Assembly (NCBI RefSeq): GCF_039621805.1
Contig: NZ_CP155073.1
Coordinates: forward strand, 1,984,001 to 2,048,000
DNA: 64,000 nucleotides
Reading direction: 5' to 3'
DNA from: Paraburkholderia sp. PREW-6R
GTDB taxonomy: Bacteria > Pseudomonadota > Gammaproteobacteria > Burkholderiales > Burkholderiaceae
Shown here: piece by piece, positions 39,379-49,627 of the stretch
Layout: each line of letters begins with the position of its first letter
Position numbering within the stretch: the first letter of the stretch is position 1
Position numbers and translations under genes: made by a program
The notes under the pieces: generated by a model
Databases searched by the model: none
What the model saw: only the letters and a program-made list of their open reading frames with translations
What the model was told of the DNA's origin: nothing

Positions 39379-39615
39379 TTAGGACTGTTCGGAATCCGGG
39401 TGGAAATTCACCGGGCGGGCTGGCACGACCGTGGAGATTGCGTGCTTGTAGACCATCTGGGTGACCGTATTCCGGAGCAACACGACGTACTGGTCGAACG
39501 ATTCGATGTTCCCTTGAAGCTTGATGCCGTTGACCAGGTAGATCGACACCGGCACGTGCTCTTTACGCAGTGCGTTCAAAAACGGGTCTTGTAACAATTG
39601 CCCTTTGTTGCTCAT
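39379..39615 (-). CDS. hfq: RNA chaperone Hfq
   Basis: A 78-residue Sm-like hexameric RNA chaperone that pairs small RNAs with mRNAs. The Sm1 ([39 protein letters not shown]) and Sm2 ([10 protein letters not shown]) motifs are complete. The C-terminal tail is short (about ten residues after the core), as in other beta-proteobacteria and unlike E. coli (102). A GGAG ribosome site lies seven bases upstream. The 153-bp gap to der probably carries an hfq promoter. Confidence 0.98.
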   Translation of the reverse strand: MSNKGQLLQDPFLNALRKEHVPVSIYLVNGIKLQGNIESFDQYVVLLRNTVTQMVYKHAISTVVPARPVNFHPDSEQS

Positions 39616-39768
39616 AGCAAACTCCGTATTTTTTTGCAGGTTGACTGAATTGACGAGGAAGAAAAAGAGATCCAGCGTCAACCGCTACACTATAGCTGAT
39701 TTTCATTTTTGCGCGCTGGGCTGGGGACCTCGCCCAAACCCAGTACACACGCGGCTTTCAGCCGGAAT

Positions 39769-41106
39769 TCAGCCTTTATCCGCGTAAGGGTTCGTGGACG
39801 ATCTGAACTCTATCCGCAATGGAGTCCCCGTTAGCTTGAAAGTTTCCCGGAAGCGGTTTTCGAGGTAGCGCTTGTACGTGTCCGTAATCGCGTCGAGGGC
39901 GTTGCCGTGAATCACGATGATCGGCGGATTCTGGCCGCCCTGGTGCGCGTAGCGCAACTTCGGACGAACCGGCCCGCGGCGGCGAGGCTGCTGGAATTCC
40001 ACCGCTTCGATCAGCGCGCGCGTGAGTTTCGGCGTCGGCAGCTTGACCATGGCCGCTTTGTACGCGTCGTCGACCGAGCGCATCAGCGGGCCGATTCCGC
40101 TTTTCTCCGCGGCGGAAATGAAATGGAATTTGGCGAAGTCCAGGAATTTCAGTTTGCGCTCGATGTCGGCCTTGGTGCGCTCGCGCACGTGTGAGTCGAG
40201 GCCGTCCCACTTGTTCACACCCACCACCAGCGCGCGTCCCTGCTCCACGACGAAACCGGCGATATGCGCGTCCTGTTCCGAAATGTCCTGACGGGCATCG
40301 AGCAGCAGGATCACGACGTTGGCGTCGGAAATCGACTGCAACGTCTTCACGACCGAAAACTTTTCGATCGCTTCGAACACTTTGCCTCGACGACGCAGAC
40401 CGGCGGTGTCGATCAGCGTGTAGGGTTTGCCGCCGCGTTCGAAGTCGACGTAAATCGAATCGCGCGTGGTGCCCGGCATGTCGAACGCGATCACGCGCTC
40501 CTCGCCGACGAGCGCGTTGATCAGCGTCGACTTGCCTACGTTCGGCCGACCGACGATCGCGATTTTCACGCCGCGCGCTTCTTTTTCCTGGTCGCTTTCT
40601 TCCGGCTGACCGGCGTACGCGACTTCGAGCGCTTCGTTGATCATGTCGGTCACGCCGTCGCCGTGCGCCGCCGAAATGGCGCGCGGGTCGCCCAGACCGA
40701 GTTCGTAGAAGTCGGCGGCGACCGCGCTGTATTTCATCCCCTCGGCCTTGTTCACGACGAGGAAAATGGGCCGGCCAGTCTTGCGCAGATAGTCGGCAAT
40801 GCTCTTGTCCTGCGGCGCGAGACCATTGCGACCGTCGACGATGAACACGACGATATCCGACTCCTCGACCGCCTGGCGCGTCTGGCGCGCCATCTCGTGC
40901 AGAATGCCGTCTTTCGCGACCGGCTCGAAACCGCCGGTGTCAACGACCAGATATGGCCTCTCGCCAGTGCGCCCTTCGCCGTAATGGCGATCGCGCGTCA
41001 GACCGGGCAGGTCGGCAACCAGTGCGTCACGCGAACGCGTGAGGCGGTTGAATAGCGTGGATTTCCCCACATTGGGGCGCCCGACGAGGGCAATTACGGG
41101 TTTCAT
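39769..41106 (-). CDS. der: ribosome-assembly GTPase Der (EngA)
   Basis: A 445-residue essential GTPase with two consecutive G domains, acting in 50S subunit maturation. The first Walker A is GRPNVGKST near residue 8, with DTGGF. The second GRPNVGKST is near residue 190, with [11 protein letters not shown] and NKWD. The C-terminal KH-like domain ends [16 protein letters not shown] chose the ATG directly ahead of [11 protein letters not shown]; the longer frame upstream is not conserved. Confidence 0.98.
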   Translation of the reverse strand: MKPVIALVGRPNVGKSTLFNRLTRSRDALVADLPGLTRDRHYGEGRTGERPYLVVDTGGFEPVAKDGILHEMARQTRQAVEESDIVVFIVDGRNGLAPQDKSIADYLRKTGRPIFLVVNKAEGMKYSAVAADFYELGLGDPRAISAAHGDGVTDMINEALEVAYAGQPEESDQEKEARGVKIAIVGRPNVGKSTLINALVGEERVIAFDMPGTTRDSIYVDFERGGKPYTLIDTAGLRRRGKVFEAIEKFSVVKTLQSISDANVVILLLDARQDISEQDAHIAGFVVEQGRALVVGVNKWDGLDSHVRERTKADIERKLKFLDFAKFHFISAAEKSGIGPLMRSVDDAYKAAMVKLPTPKLTRALIEAVEFQQPRRRGPVRPKLRYAHQGGQNPPIIVIHGNALDAITDTYKRYLENRFRETFKLTGTPLRIEFRSSTNPYADKG

Positions 41107-41370
41107 CAGATGTTGTTCACGGTGAGACGCGGCGTCAGGATCGACCGCCCGCGTAGCGACGCCATGCGGCCGCGACACGGCAGCGTTTGACGAAAATTAT
41201 CACGAATCCGCCCAGCCCTAAACGCACTGTCAATATGCGCACCGGGGCGGACGAAGTGTCTGGCTGTATGGGCAGCGCCAGCGGGCTGCCAGGTTCAGTC
41301 TTTCCCTGACCACTGCCCGACGGGCAGTTCGCATGCCAGTTGGACTACGGTGTCCTGCGATCCGCCAACA

Positions 41371-41398
41371 GGTTGCACGACCAAGGTTGCACGACCAG
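41371..41398. repeat. 14-bp tandem duplication
   Basis: GGTTGCACGACCAA is followed directly by GGTTGCACGACCAG, a two-copy tandem repeat differing at the last base, inside the der-bamB gap. Confidence 0.85.
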
Positions 41399-41495
41399 GC
41401 GGCGCCGCAGGCAGCCGCCGTGGCCGCGCGGGCCGATCTTTCAGACTTGCTTGTTCGATTCGCCTTTTGAATCGCTTTTGGACTTGAAAGACCAA

Positions 41496-41525
41496 CCGGT
41501 CCGGCAAAATGTTTTGCCTGACCGG
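41496..41525. other. 30-bp inverted repeat
   Basis: CCGGTCCGGCAAAA and TTTTGCCTGACCGG pair over 14 positions with a single mismatch around a 2-bp centre. It could be a hairpin in RNA or a dimeric protein site. No T-run follows on either strand, so a terminator role alone is unlikely. Confidence 0.6.
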
Positions 41526-41549
41526 CCTTTGCAGAAAATTGGCAAATCA

Positions 41550-41580
41550 GCGTGCGGGCTGACGCAATCAGCCCGCACGC
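41550..41580 (-). terminator. probable terminator of the bamB operon
   Basis: A 13-bp perfect stem (GCGTGCGGGCTGA with TCAGCCCGCACGC, 5-nt loop) lies 36 bp past the bamB stop. The downstream minus-strand sequence (CTGATTTGCCAATTTTC) is only moderately T-rich, so termination may be partial. Confidence 0.6.
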
Positions 41581-41616
41581 CTGGCGCGGCGCTGCGCGCA
41601 CAGCCCGACCACACGA

Positions 41617-42762
41617 TCAGCGCGGACGGAAACCGTACAGATCGCCGTCATGGGTTTGCACGACCAGCGTCTCGCCCGCCAGCACCGGAGCGGCCGTGAT
41701 CGCGCTGCCGTCCGTCTTCATGCGTGCGACGAGCGTGCCGTCGTCGCGCGAAAGGAAATGCACGAAGCCCTGATAGTCGCCCAGCACGGCCGCGTGACCG
41801 AGAATGAACGGCACGCTCAGGTCGCGATTCTTCAACGCGTCGTTTTTCCACAGCGGTGCGCCGCTCGACACGTCGAACGCCTGAACGACGGACCAGTCGT
41901 CGGCCGCCACCACCGCGCGCTCATCCTGCGCGAGGCCGCTCGTGCTGGAGAACGCCTTTTCCCACAGCGCGCGACCCGAGTTCGCGTCGAAACAGCCAAT
42001 CTGGCCCTGGAACGTCACTGCGCAGGTTTCCGAACCAACCAGCGTAGGCGGACCCGTCACATCGTTGATGCGCTCCACTTCCGTTACGCCCTTCGGATAC
42101 GACACCGGCGTTTGCCAGTAGTTGTCGCCCGTTTGCAGGTTGATCGCCGCGAACGCACCGCCCGGGAAACCGGCCAGCACGGCTGCATCGCCGGCGAACG
42201 TCATGCCCGACGACACACGCAGATTGAGCGGCACAGCACGATTGCGGAAATTCCACTTCTGCTCGCCGGTTTGCGCGTTGAACGCCGTAATCTGGCCGTC
42301 GACCGTGCGAACCACCACCAGACCGTTGCCGACCAGCGGCGGCGAAATGATTTCGCCCGGCGCCTTTGCGGTCCACAGTTGCTTGCCGTCCGCGCCGAGC
42401 ACGTACACGTCGCCTTTCAGCCCGCCGACCGCAGTCAGCGTGCCGTCGCTGCCGACGCCCGCGGACAGATCGTCGTGCAACTTCACGCGCCAGAGATCCT
42501 GGCCGGTTTGCGCGTCGATCTTGGCGACCGAACCGTTTGCGCCCGCTGCATACACTGCGTTGCCAACCGCGACAGGCGAAAACAGATAGCGGCCCGCCTT
42601 GCCGACACTCGCCTTCCAGACCTGCTGCACGTCGAGCACGGGTTTGAAGTCGGTGAGCGGCGTCGGCACGCGGCGCTCGTCTTTCGCGGATGAGCAAGCC
42701 GCCAGAGTGAGGACGGTCATCGCACAGATAACGGGCACAGCGTAACGTTTCAGCAAATTCAT
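41617..42762 (-). CDS. bamB: outer membrane protein assembly factor BamB
   Basis: A 381-residue lipoprotein of the BAM complex that inserts beta-barrel proteins into the outer membrane. The signal peptide ends TLAAC (lipid cysteine C23). The rest is an eight-bladed PQQ-type propeller with recurring blade endings (KIDAQTGQDLWRVKL, FNAQTGEQKWNF, FDANSGRALWEKAF, FDVSSGAPLWKND). I chose the ATG at 42762 over one five codons upstream because the signal peptide begins there. It is the last gene of the rodZ-ispG-hisS-yfgM-bamB series. Confidence 0.96.
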   Translation of the reverse strand: MNLLKRYAVPVICAMTVLTLAACSSAKDERRVPTPLTDFKPVLDVQQVWKASVGKAGRYLFSPVAVGNAVYAAGANGSVAKIDAQTGQDLWRVKLHDDLSAGVGSDGTLTAVGGLKGDVYVLGADGKQLWTAKAPGEIISPPLVGNGLVVVRTVDGQITAFNAQTGEQKWNFRNRAVPLNLRVSSGMTFAGDAAVLAGFPGGAFAAINLQTGDNYWQTPVSYPKGVTEVERINDVTGPPTLVGSETCAVTFQGQIGCFDANSGRALWEKAFSSTSGLAQDERAVVAADDWSVVQAFDVSSGAPLWKNDALKNRDLSVPFILGHAAVLGDYQGFVHFLSRDDGTLVARMKTDGSAITAAPVLAGETLVVQTHDGDLYGFRPR

Positions 42763-42837
42763 CGGTGGACGAAGCATTCAGGAAATGGATTTAAAGGAGA
42801 CGGTAGGTCAACGCAAGCGTCGCGCTGCGCGCGACGA

Positions 42838-43467
42838 TCAGCCGCCCAGTGCGTCCAGCTTGAACTGGATCAGCTGGCGCGCCGAGCTATCGTTTTTCGA
42901 CAGCGAGTCGAGCGCGACCTTGTAGGCTGCGCGTGCATCGTCGCGCTTGCCCTGGGCGGCCAGCAGGTCGCCGCGGCCATTGGCGACGAGTCCCTTGAAC
43001 GCGTCGGATTGCGGCTCCGCGAGCAACGCGAGACCCTGGTCATAGGCTTTGTCGTCGAGCAGCAGCGAAGCCAGACGCAGCTTCGCGATCTGCTTGAACT
43101 CGTCGTCTTTCGCGTGATCGATGGTCCATTGCAACTGGGCCTTCGCGCCGGCTTCGTCGCCCGCTGCGTACAGCGCCTTGGCCGCGCCTAGCGAGGTCAT
43201 TTGCGCATAGGCCGTGCGGCTGAAGCGGTCTTCCATGTCGGCGGCAACGCGCGTGATTTTCGCCTTGTCATTCGAGGCCACCGCTTGCTGCACCTGGTCA
43301 TACAGTACAGCGGCTTCCGCCGCCTGACGACGCTGCCAGAAATTCCAACCGTTCCAGCCAGCTGCGGCCACGAGGGCCACCAGCACGATCCATGTGGTTG
43401 CATTGCCCCACTGCGTCCACCATGCTTTCAGACTTTCAATCGATTCTTGTTCGTCGTGGTAACTCAT
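42838..43467 (-). CDS. yfgM: YfgM family ancillary SecYEG translocon protein
   Basis: A 209-residue inner-membrane protein. A short cytoplasmic start (EESIESLKAWWTQWG type) is followed by one transmembrane helix (about residues 24-41) and a periplasmic TPR-like domain (LYDQVQQAVASNDKAKITRVAADMEDRF, KAQLQWTIDHAKDDEFKQIAKLRLASLLLDDKAYDQGLALL). In E. coli YfgM links the translocon with periplasmic chaperones. It lies between hisS and bamB, the usual place. Confidence 0.93.
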   Translation of the reverse strand: MSYHDEQESIESLKAWWTQWGNATTWIVLVALVAAAGWNGWNFWQRRQAAEAAVLYDQVQQAVASNDKAKITRVAADMEDRFSRTAYAQMTSLGAAKALYAAGDEAGAKAQLQWTIDHAKDDEFKQIAKLRLASLLLDDKAYDQGLALLAEPQSDAFKGLVANGRGDLLAAQGKRDDARAAYKVALDSLSKNDSSARQLIQFKLDALGG

Positions 43468-43544
43468 TGCCCGGCGATGTCCTCTTTCTTGCTACAGGTG
43501 CGTGTCGAGCCAAACTGTGAACAACCGGCTCGACGACATTGCGA

Positions 43545-44885
43545 TCAGTCGTCGCCGTCTTCGGCGGTTGCAACCATCGCATTGATTAGAAATTCGGTCA
43601 AGTCTTCAGCAGGCACGTTATGTTGCTCACTTTTACCGCCGTTGGCGGCCGTATCTCGCAACGGTTTCACGCCGACCGTGCCGTTGGCGATCTCGTCCTC
43701 ACCAAGCACGACGGCGAATGCCGCGCCGCTTGCGTCAGCACGTTTCATCTGCGACTTGAAGCTCGCCCCCTGGCCGTCGGCGCTGCAATGCAGGATCACG
43801 TTCAGCCCGGTATCGCGCAGACGCTCGGCGATGATAAAGGCCTGCTCGCGCGCCGCGTCGCCCTGATGGACTACGTACACGTCGCAACCTTCGTCCTCGG
43901 GCACGAGACTGTCTTCCTTCAGCAACTCGAGAATGCGCTCGATGCCCATCGCCCATCCGCACGCGCCGGTGGGCTTGCCGCCGAGCTGCTCGATCAGCGG
44001 GTCGTAACGGCCGCCCGCTGCAACGGTGCCCTGCGCGCCGAGCTTGTCGGTCACCCATTCGAACACGGTCAGGTTGTAATAATCGAGACCGCGAACGAGG
44101 CGCGGATTGATCGTGAACGGAATGTTGTTCGCCTTCAGAATGCGCTGCAGTCCTTCGAAATGCGCGCGCGATTCCTCGCCGAGAAAATCGATCAGCTTCG
44201 GCGCATTCTGCGCGACTTCCTGCAACGCCGGATTCTTCGTGTCGAGCACGCGCAGCGGGTTCGTGTAGAGACGGCGTTTCGCGTCTTCGTCGAGCACGTC
44301 CATGTGCTTTTCGAGATAGGCGATCAGTTCGACGCGGTGCGCAGCGCGCTCTTCTGACAGACCCAGCGAATTGATCTCAAGCTTGATGCCCATGAGCCCG
44401 AGATCGTCCCACAGCCGCTGGCACATCAGGATGATTTCCGCGTCCGCGTCCGGGCCGGCGAAGCCAAGCGCTTCAACGCCGACCTGATGGAACTGGCGAT
44501 AGCGCCCGCGTTGCGGCCGCTCGTGACGGAACATCGGGCCGATGTACCACAGCCGCTTCGGGCCGTCGTACAGCATGTTGTGCTCGATCGTGGCACGCAC
44601 CACGGCCGCGGTGTTTTCCGGGCGCATTGTCAGGTTCTCACCGTTCAGCGCGTCGGTGAAGCTATACATTTCTTTTTCGACGATATCCGTCACCTCGCCG
44701 ATACCGCGTTTGAACAGCTGCGTATGCTCGACGATCGGCGTGCGGATATTCTGGTATCCGTACGAACGCAGCATCGACTTGACGGTGGCTTCAAAAAACT
44801 CCCACAGTCCGGCTTCCTGCGGAAGGATGTCGTTCATGCCCTTCACGCCGGAGAGCTTTTCGAGCTTTTTCTTCTGTTCAGTCAT
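43545..44885 (-). CDS. hisS: histidyl-tRNA synthetase
   Basis: A 446-residue class II synthetase. Motif 1 is near [16 protein letters not shown], motif 2 is [21 protein letters not shown], histidine-specific segments are [15 protein letters not shown], and motif 3 is [28 protein letters not shown]. The C-terminal anticodon-binding domain is complete. It follows ispG by 21 bp. Its paralogue hisZ lies 9 kb away on the same strand. Confidence 0.98.
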   Translation of the reverse strand: MTEQKKKLEKLSGVKGMNDILPQEAGLWEFFEATVKSMLRSYGYQNIRTPIVEHTQLFKRGIGEVTDIVEKEMYSFTDALNGENLTMRPENTAAVVRATIEHNMLYDGPKRLWYIGPMFRHERPQRGRYRQFHQVGVEALGFAGPDADAEIILMCQRLWDDLGLMGIKLEINSLGLSEERAAHRVELIAYLEKHMDVLDEDAKRRLYTNPLRVLDTKNPALQEVAQNAPKLIDFLGEESRAHFEGLQRILKANNIPFTINPRLVRGLDYYNLTVFEWVTDKLGAQGTVAAGGRYDPLIEQLGGKPTGACGWAMGIERILELLKEDSLVPEDEGCDVYVVHQGDAAREQAFIIAERLRDTGLNVILHCSADGQGASFKSQMKRADASGAAFAVVLGEDEIANGTVGVKPLRDTAANGGKSEQHNVPAEDLTEFLINAMVATAEDGDD

Positions 44886-44906
44886 CTGTCTTTCTGGAAC
44901 CGATAT

Positions 44907-46211
44907 TTAGTTGAGCGCTTCGGCGCGACCATAGCGGCGCTCGACGTAGTCACTCACGATTTGCTGGAACTCCTGCGCAATGTTGTCGCCGCGCAGCGTC
45001 TTGACCTTCTCGCCGTCGATGAACACCGGCGCAGCGGGATTTTCGCCCGAACCCGGCAAGCTGATGCCGATGTTCGCCTGCTTCGATTCACCCGGACCAT
45101 TGACGATGCAGCCCATGACCGCAACGTGCATTTTTTCGACGCCTGGATACTGATCGCGCCACACCGGCATCTGCGTGCGCAGGTAAGTCTGAATCTGCGA
45201 CGCCAGTTCCTGGAACAGCGTGCTGGTGGTACGGCCGCAACCGGGGCACGCGATCACCATCGGTGTGAACGAGCGCAAACCCATGGTTTGCAGAATTTCC
45301 TGGCCGACGATCACTTCGCCGGTGCGCGACGCGCCGGGTTCCGGTGTGAGCGAGATACGGATCGTATCGCCGATGCCCTGTTGCAGCAGCACGGACAGCG
45401 CCGCCGTGGACGCGACGATGCCCTTCGATCCCATGCCCGCTTCGGTCAGGCCCAGATGCAGCGCAAAGTCGCAACGGCGCGCGAGCTCGCGGTACACCGC
45501 GATAAGGTCCTGCACGCCGCTCACCTTGCACGACAGGATGATCTGGTTGCGCGACAGGCCCAGTTCAACCGCGCGCTCCGCGGAGCCGATCGCCGACTGG
45601 ATCAGCGCCTCATACATCACGCTTTGCGCTTCCCACGGCGTGGAACGAGCCGCGTTTTCGTCCATCATTTTCGCGAGCAGGTCCTGGTCGAGACTGCCCC
45701 AGTTCACGCCGATCCGCACCGGCTTGTCGTACTTGACTGCTGCTTCGATCATTTGCGCAAACTGCGTGTCGCGCTTCGCGCCGTGGCCGACATTGCCCGG
45801 ATTGATCCGGTACTTCGACAGCGCTTCCGCGCACGCGGGATAGTCGCGCAGCAGCAGATGGCCGTTGTAATGAAAGTCGCCGACGAGCGGCACCGACACG
45901 CCCATGCGATCGAGCTGCTCGCGCACGGCCGGCACGGCCGCCGCTGCCTCCGGCGTGTTCACCGTAATACGCACGAGTTCCGAGCCGGCCTGGGCCAGCT
46001 CCTTGATCTGGATCGCAGTGCCGATCGCGTCCGCGGTGTCCGTGTTGGTCATCGACTGCACGCGTACCGGTGCATCGCCGCCGATGGTCACGAGTTGGCC
46101 GCCCCAGCGCACATCGACCGCATGAGACTTGCGCCGCGGCGCGTGGCCGCCGAACACCGGTTCGTTGGAAACGATTTTGCTACCTGATTGGGATTGAGCT
46201 TCAGATTGCAT
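44907..46211 (-). CDS. ispG: 4-hydroxy-3-methylbut-2-enyl diphosphate synthase (GcpE)
   Basis: A 434-residue Fe-S enzyme of the MEP isoprenoid pathway converting MEcPP to HMBPP. The N-terminal TIM barrel has [24 protein letters not shown] and [17 protein letters not shown]. The Fe-S domain has its ligands in [10 protein letters not shown] and [11 protein letters not shown]. Both ATGs at 46211 and 46223 lack a good ribosome site; the shorter form is chosen to match family starts. It lies between rodZ and hisS. Confidence 0.96.
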   Translation of the reverse strand: MQSEAQSQSGSKIVSNEPVFGGHAPRRKSHAVDVRWGGQLVTIGGDAPVRVQSMTNTDTADAIGTAIQIKELAQAGSELVRITVNTPEAAAAVPAVREQLDRMGVSVPLVGDFHYNGHLLLRDYPACAEALSKYRINPGNVGHGAKRDTQFAQMIEAAVKYDKPVRIGVNWGSLDQDLLAKMMDENAARSTPWEAQSVMYEALIQSAIGSAERAVELGLSRNQIILSCKVSGVQDLIAVYRELARRCDFALHLGLTEAGMGSKGIVASTAALSVLLQQGIGDTIRISLTPEPGASRTGEVIVGQEILQTMGLRSFTPMVIACPGCGRTTSTLFQELASQIQTYLRTQMPVWRDQYPGVEKMHVAVMGCIVNGPGESKQANIGISLPGSGENPAAPVFIDGEKVKTLRGDNIAQEFQQIVSDYVERRYGRAEALN

Positions 46212-46307
46212 CGAAAAACCCATTTACGCCGCACACGCCACGAAAAACGTGGCGCCTGAATTGAAGAAGCGCCGCGGTCTGATTGGCCGCGGCGCATGCC
46301 GTATCTG

Positions 46308-47414
46308 TCAAGGCAGCGTCAAGCGAGCTACATTGCCCTTCGCTGCCGCATACCGGGATGGATCGACCGGTTGGCCGTCCAGCGTCAACGCCTGGAGGCC
46401 GGCCTTGTTGCCGACCGTCACCTTGAACGGCGCCTCACCCGTCACTTCTTTCGTATCGCCAGCGTGCACGAGGCCGGAGTAGATCTCCTTGCCGTCCTTG
46501 CCACGCACGCTGAACCAGCTGTCCTGCGTCACGCGCAGGGCGACGATCGCTTCGCCCGCGGGCGGAGCCGACGTTGCCGCGGTACTCTGATTGGCGGCCG
46601 ACGCACTCGTGACAGTGGCCGCCGGCTGCGAGCCCGCTTTCGGCGCGGCATTCATTGCCGTCACAACCGGCGCCGGCGACGGGCTGGTACCGGTGGCCAA
46701 CGGCGCGGGCATGGGGACGCCCGATGCCGTGTTTGCGCCTGCCGCCTGCGTCTGCGGCGCGGACGCCGTGCTGTCCGCGGTGGTTGCCGCGGTATCCGAA
46801 CCTGCCATCTGGCTTTGCGACACCGCGCCCGATGTGCCGGTCGCCACGTTCGTCGAGCCGTTCGCGCTCGCCTTCAGACGCGCGAGCCACGCCGACGAAT
46901 CACCGCCGTTGGTGTGCCACATACCGAGCGCGATGATCACCACGATCACCGCCGCCACGCCCCACAACCAGGACCGGCTCTTCTGCTGACCGCCGCCCAG
47001 CGACAGCGACACCTTGCCTCGCGGCAGATCCCTGCCCGACGATGCCGGCATGGTCAGATCCGGTGCCGGCACGCCCTTTTCCCGACGCAAGGCCTGAGTG
47101 AAGGGCGCCGGGTCGGCGCCGAGCATTTTCGCGTAGCTGCGCACCACGCCGAGTGCGAAGGTGGTGTCCGGCAAATGACTGATGTCGCCCGATTCAAGCG
47201 CACGCAGCTTGGCCGCGGAGACTTTCAGCCGCGCCGACACGTCTTCGATTGACCAGTTTTTCGATTCACGCAATTGGGTCAAGCGCGCGCCCACCGCCGC
47301 CAACGAATCCAGAGCCGGCTGTACGACAGGCTGCACCACCGCCCGCGCGACAGGTACCGGGCGGCCTTCGTTCGTGTCTGTGTCCTGCGGCTGCGGGTGC
47401 TGCGGCTCACTCAT
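46308..47414 (-). CDS. rodZ: cytoskeletal/cell-shape protein RodZ
   Basis: A 368-residue membrane protein that anchors MreB for rod-shape elongation. A cytoplasmic Xre-type helix-turn-helix spans residues 40-105 (LTQLRESKNWSIEDVSARLKVSAAKLRALESGDISHLPD). The transmembrane helix is 149-166. A long Ala/Thr/Ser/Pro periplasmic linker (about 180-285) leads to the C-terminal DUF4115 beta domain (ALRVTQDSWFSVRGKDGKEIYSGLVHAGDTKEV...). It is the first gene of a series with ispG, hisS, yfgM and bamB, 191 bp from rlmN. Confidence 0.95.
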   Translation of the reverse strand: MSEPQHPQPQDTDTNEGRPVPVARAVVQPVVQPALDSLAAVGARLTQLRESKNWSIEDVSARLKVSAAKLRALESGDISHLPDTTFALGVVRSYAKMLGADPAPFTQALRREKGVPAPDLTMPASSGRDLPRGKVSLSLGGGQQKSRSWLWGVAAVIVVIIALGMWHTNGGDSSAWLARLKASANGSTNVATGTSGAVSQSQMAGSDTAATTADSTASAPQTQAAGANTASGVPMPAPLATGTSPSPAPVVTAMNAAPKAGSQPAATVTSASAANQSTAATSAPPAGEAIVALRVTQDSWFSVRGKDGKEIYSGLVHAGDTKEVTGEAPFKVTVGNKAGLQALTLDGQPVDPSRYAAAKGNVARLTLP

Positions 47415-47605
47415 CCCAAATCCTTTCGCGTCGATTCTTTTTCACTTGCGTTATCCGAACGGGCCGAAGCCTCACGCCCGAATCGCAGACCGTTTATAAC
47501 AAAATGCGCGGCTTCGTGTACTGCTTCCGATCGCTTCTGCAAACTTTCTTTTCAGTCCTCGCCGACAAGGCCGCCTGCACTCACGCTGCCTCGCCGCCTC
47601 GACGA

Positions 47606-48757
47606 CTACACGGCGCGAACCTCGATAACCTTTGCCGCCCTCCCGGTGCGCTCAGCGAGCCGCGTGCGGTCTTTCACCGCGCCGGCTAACTGACCACAGG
47701 CAGCGTCGATATCATCGCCGCGTGTTTTGCGCACCGTGGTGACGACGCCCGCGTCCATCAGCACTTGCGCAAACCGCTTGATCTGCTCCGGTTTGGAGCG
47801 AATGAGACCTGATTCCGGAAACGGATTGAACGGAATCAGATTGAATTTGCACGGCACGTCGCGCGTGACCGCCAGCAACTCGCGCGCTTGCGCTTCGCTG
47901 TCGTTCACTCCGTCGAGCATGCAATATTCAAAGGTAATGAAATCGCGCGGCGCGACTTTCAGATAGCGCTGGCAGGCAGCCATCAGTTCGCGCAGCGGAT
48001 ACTTCCTGTTCAGCGGCACGAGCATGTCACGCAGCGGATCGCTTGGCGCATGCAGCGACACCGCAAGCGCTACTGGAAGATCCGCGCCGAGCCGGTCCAT
48101 CATCGGCACGACGCCGGAAGTAGACAACGTTACGCGACGACGCGACAGGCCGTAGGCGTTGTCGTCGAGCATCAGTCGCATGGCAGGCACGACCGCGTCG
48201 TAGTTGAGCAGCGGCTCGCCCATGCCCATCATCACGACGTTCGTGACCGCCCGCTCACCCTTGCCGTCACCCCCCGTGGCACGGCCGCCGTCTGTCCCGC
48301 GTGACGCGCGCAACGCGAACTCGGCCATACGCAACTGGCCAATGATCTCGCCGGTGGTGAGATTGCGGGAGAAACCCTGTTTGCCGGTGGAACAGAAACG
48401 GCAGTTCACCGCACACCCGGCTTGCGACGACACGCACAGCGTGCCCCGCGTCTCCTCGGGAATAAAGACGGTTTCGACCGCGTTGCTGTTGCCGACGTCG
48501 ATCAGCCACTTGCGTGTGCCGTCGGTGGAAATATGGTCGCTGACAATGCCGGGCATCGCGATCGTGGCGCGCCCTTTCAGCTTTTCGCGCAAGGACTTCG
48601 CCAGATCGGTCATGCCGTCGAAGTCGGCAGCGTTGTACTGATGAATCCAGCGCTGCAATTGCTTGGCGCGAAACGGTTTCTCGCCCAGGCTGTCGCAATA
48701 GGCGACAAGCCCTTGGGCGTCGAGGTCGAGAAGGTTGACGCAGGGACTGCTCGTCAT
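47606..48757 (-). CDS. rlmN: 23S rRNA/tRNA adenine-C2 methyltransferase RlmN
   Basis: A 383-residue radical SAM enzyme that methylates A2503 of 23S rRNA and A37 of some tRNAs. The 4Fe-4S site [15 protein letters not shown] is complete, followed by [18 protein letters not shown] and [14 protein letters not shown]. The substrate-methylating cysteine is in the C-terminal [11 protein letters not shown] segment. I chose the ATG at 48757, preceded by AGGA at optimal spacing, over the ATG at 48772. Confidence 0.97.
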   Translation of the reverse strand: MTSSPCVNLLDLDAQGLVAYCDSLGEKPFRAKQLQRWIHQYNAADFDGMTDLAKSLREKLKGRATIAMPGIVSDHISTDGTRKWLIDVGNSNAVETVFIPEETRGTLCVSSQAGCAVNCRFCSTGKQGFSRNLTTGEIIGQLRMAEFALRASRGTDGGRATGGDGKGERAVTNVVMMGMGEPLLNYDAVVPAMRLMLDDNAYGLSRRRVTLSTSGVVPMMDRLGADLPVALAVSLHAPSDPLRDMLVPLNRKYPLRELMAACQRYLKVAPRDFITFEYCMLDGVNDSEAQARELLAVTRDVPCKFNLIPFNPFPESGLIRSKPEQIKRFAQVLMDAGVVTTVRKTRGDDIDAACGQLAGAVKDRTRLAERTGRAAKVIEVRAV

Positions 48758-48928
48758 ATCGAATCCTGCCATTTCAGTGCGAGACTGCGTTCATGCAACA
48801 AGCTGCATGAACGCAATGCCGTTCGCGCCCATTCCTGCTGCTTTTACCTTACTACTTTTGCGGCGCGCGTCGTGCTTTAAACAAACAGTCGCACGACACC
48901 GCGCACAGTACAGGCACTAACCCGGCGA

Positions 48929-49354
48929 TTAACGCGAGTAAACGTTGACTTGCGGGAAGAAGAAAGCGATTTCAGCCGCTGCCGTTTCAGGCGCGTCCGA
49001 ACCGTGCACTGCGTTCGCGTCGATGCTGTCTGCGAAATCAGCGCGAATCGTGCCCTTCTCCGCTTTCTTCGGGTCCGTTGCGCCCATCAGGTCGCGATGC
49101 TTCAGGATGGCGTTCTCGCCTTCCAGCGCCTGAACAACCACCGGGCCGGAGATCATGAACTCGACCAGATCCTTGAAGAACGGACGTGCAGCGTGCACAG
49201 CGTAGAACTTCTCCGCGTCAGCGCGCGACAGATGAACCATGCGCGACGCCACGATCTTCAGACCAGCGTTTTCGAAACGGCTGTAGATCTGGCCGATCAC
49301 GTTCTTGGCCACTGCGTCCGGCTTGATAATCGACAGGGTGCGTTCGATCGCCAT
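48929..49354 (-). CDS. ndk: nucleoside diphosphate kinase
   Basis: A 141-residue enzyme that equalises NTP pools by phosphate transfer. The catalytic histidine is in [20 protein letters not shown]; the start [18 protein letters not shown] is typical. GGAG lies before the ATG and an extended -10 promoter is at 49401-49409. It heads the minus-strand series that continues with rlmN and rodZ. Confidence 0.98.
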   Translation of the reverse strand: MAIERTLSIIKPDAVAKNVIGQIYSRFENAGLKIVASRMVHLSRADAEKFYAVHAARPFFKDLVEFMISGPVVVQALEGENAILKHRDLMGATDPKKAEKGTIRADFADSIDANAVHGSDAPETAAAEIAFFFPQVNVYSR

Positions 49355-49400
49355 AAAAACTCCAAAAAATTAAGAGGTTACAGATTCAAATGAATCCGCT

Positions 49401-49409
49401 ATTGTAGCA
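49401..49409 (-). promoter_or_regulatory. extended -10 promoter of ndk
   Basis: The minus strand reads TGC-TACAAT 47 bp upstream of the ndk ATG: a five-of-six -10 with the TGn extension. The -35 is weak, as often with extended -10 promoters. Confidence 0.55.
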
Positions 49410-49627
49410 TGTTCCCGTGTATGATTGCGATTGAACCCTTACAGCATTGAAAGAATTCAGGCGTAACTGTACGAATGCTGGTAGCGTAGACGCTGAAGAC
49501 ATTTTTCATGCATTGAAACTCCGCGCTTTCGCACCAATCTTAGGGTTAGACATACCGCAAGCGTCGGCATATTTTCGCCAACGCGGCACCACCACGACGT
49601 ATCACGCTTCTGACGTAAGGAGAGACC

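Larger units (their letters stand above)
41107..41616. other. der-bamB intergenic region, 510 bp
   Basis: No gene is supported: the one longer open frame here (41230-41601, minus) has no protein-like composition. The stretch holds a 14-bp direct duplication (41371-41398), a long near-perfect palindrome (41496-41525) and a terminator-like hairpin (41550-41580). A der promoter should lie near 41107-41250. Confidence 0.6.

Noticed and set aside
41230..41601. A minus-strand open frame of 123 codons in the der-bamB gap
   Set aside because: Arg/Ala-rich composition, no ribosome site, no domain, and it crosses two strong hairpins.
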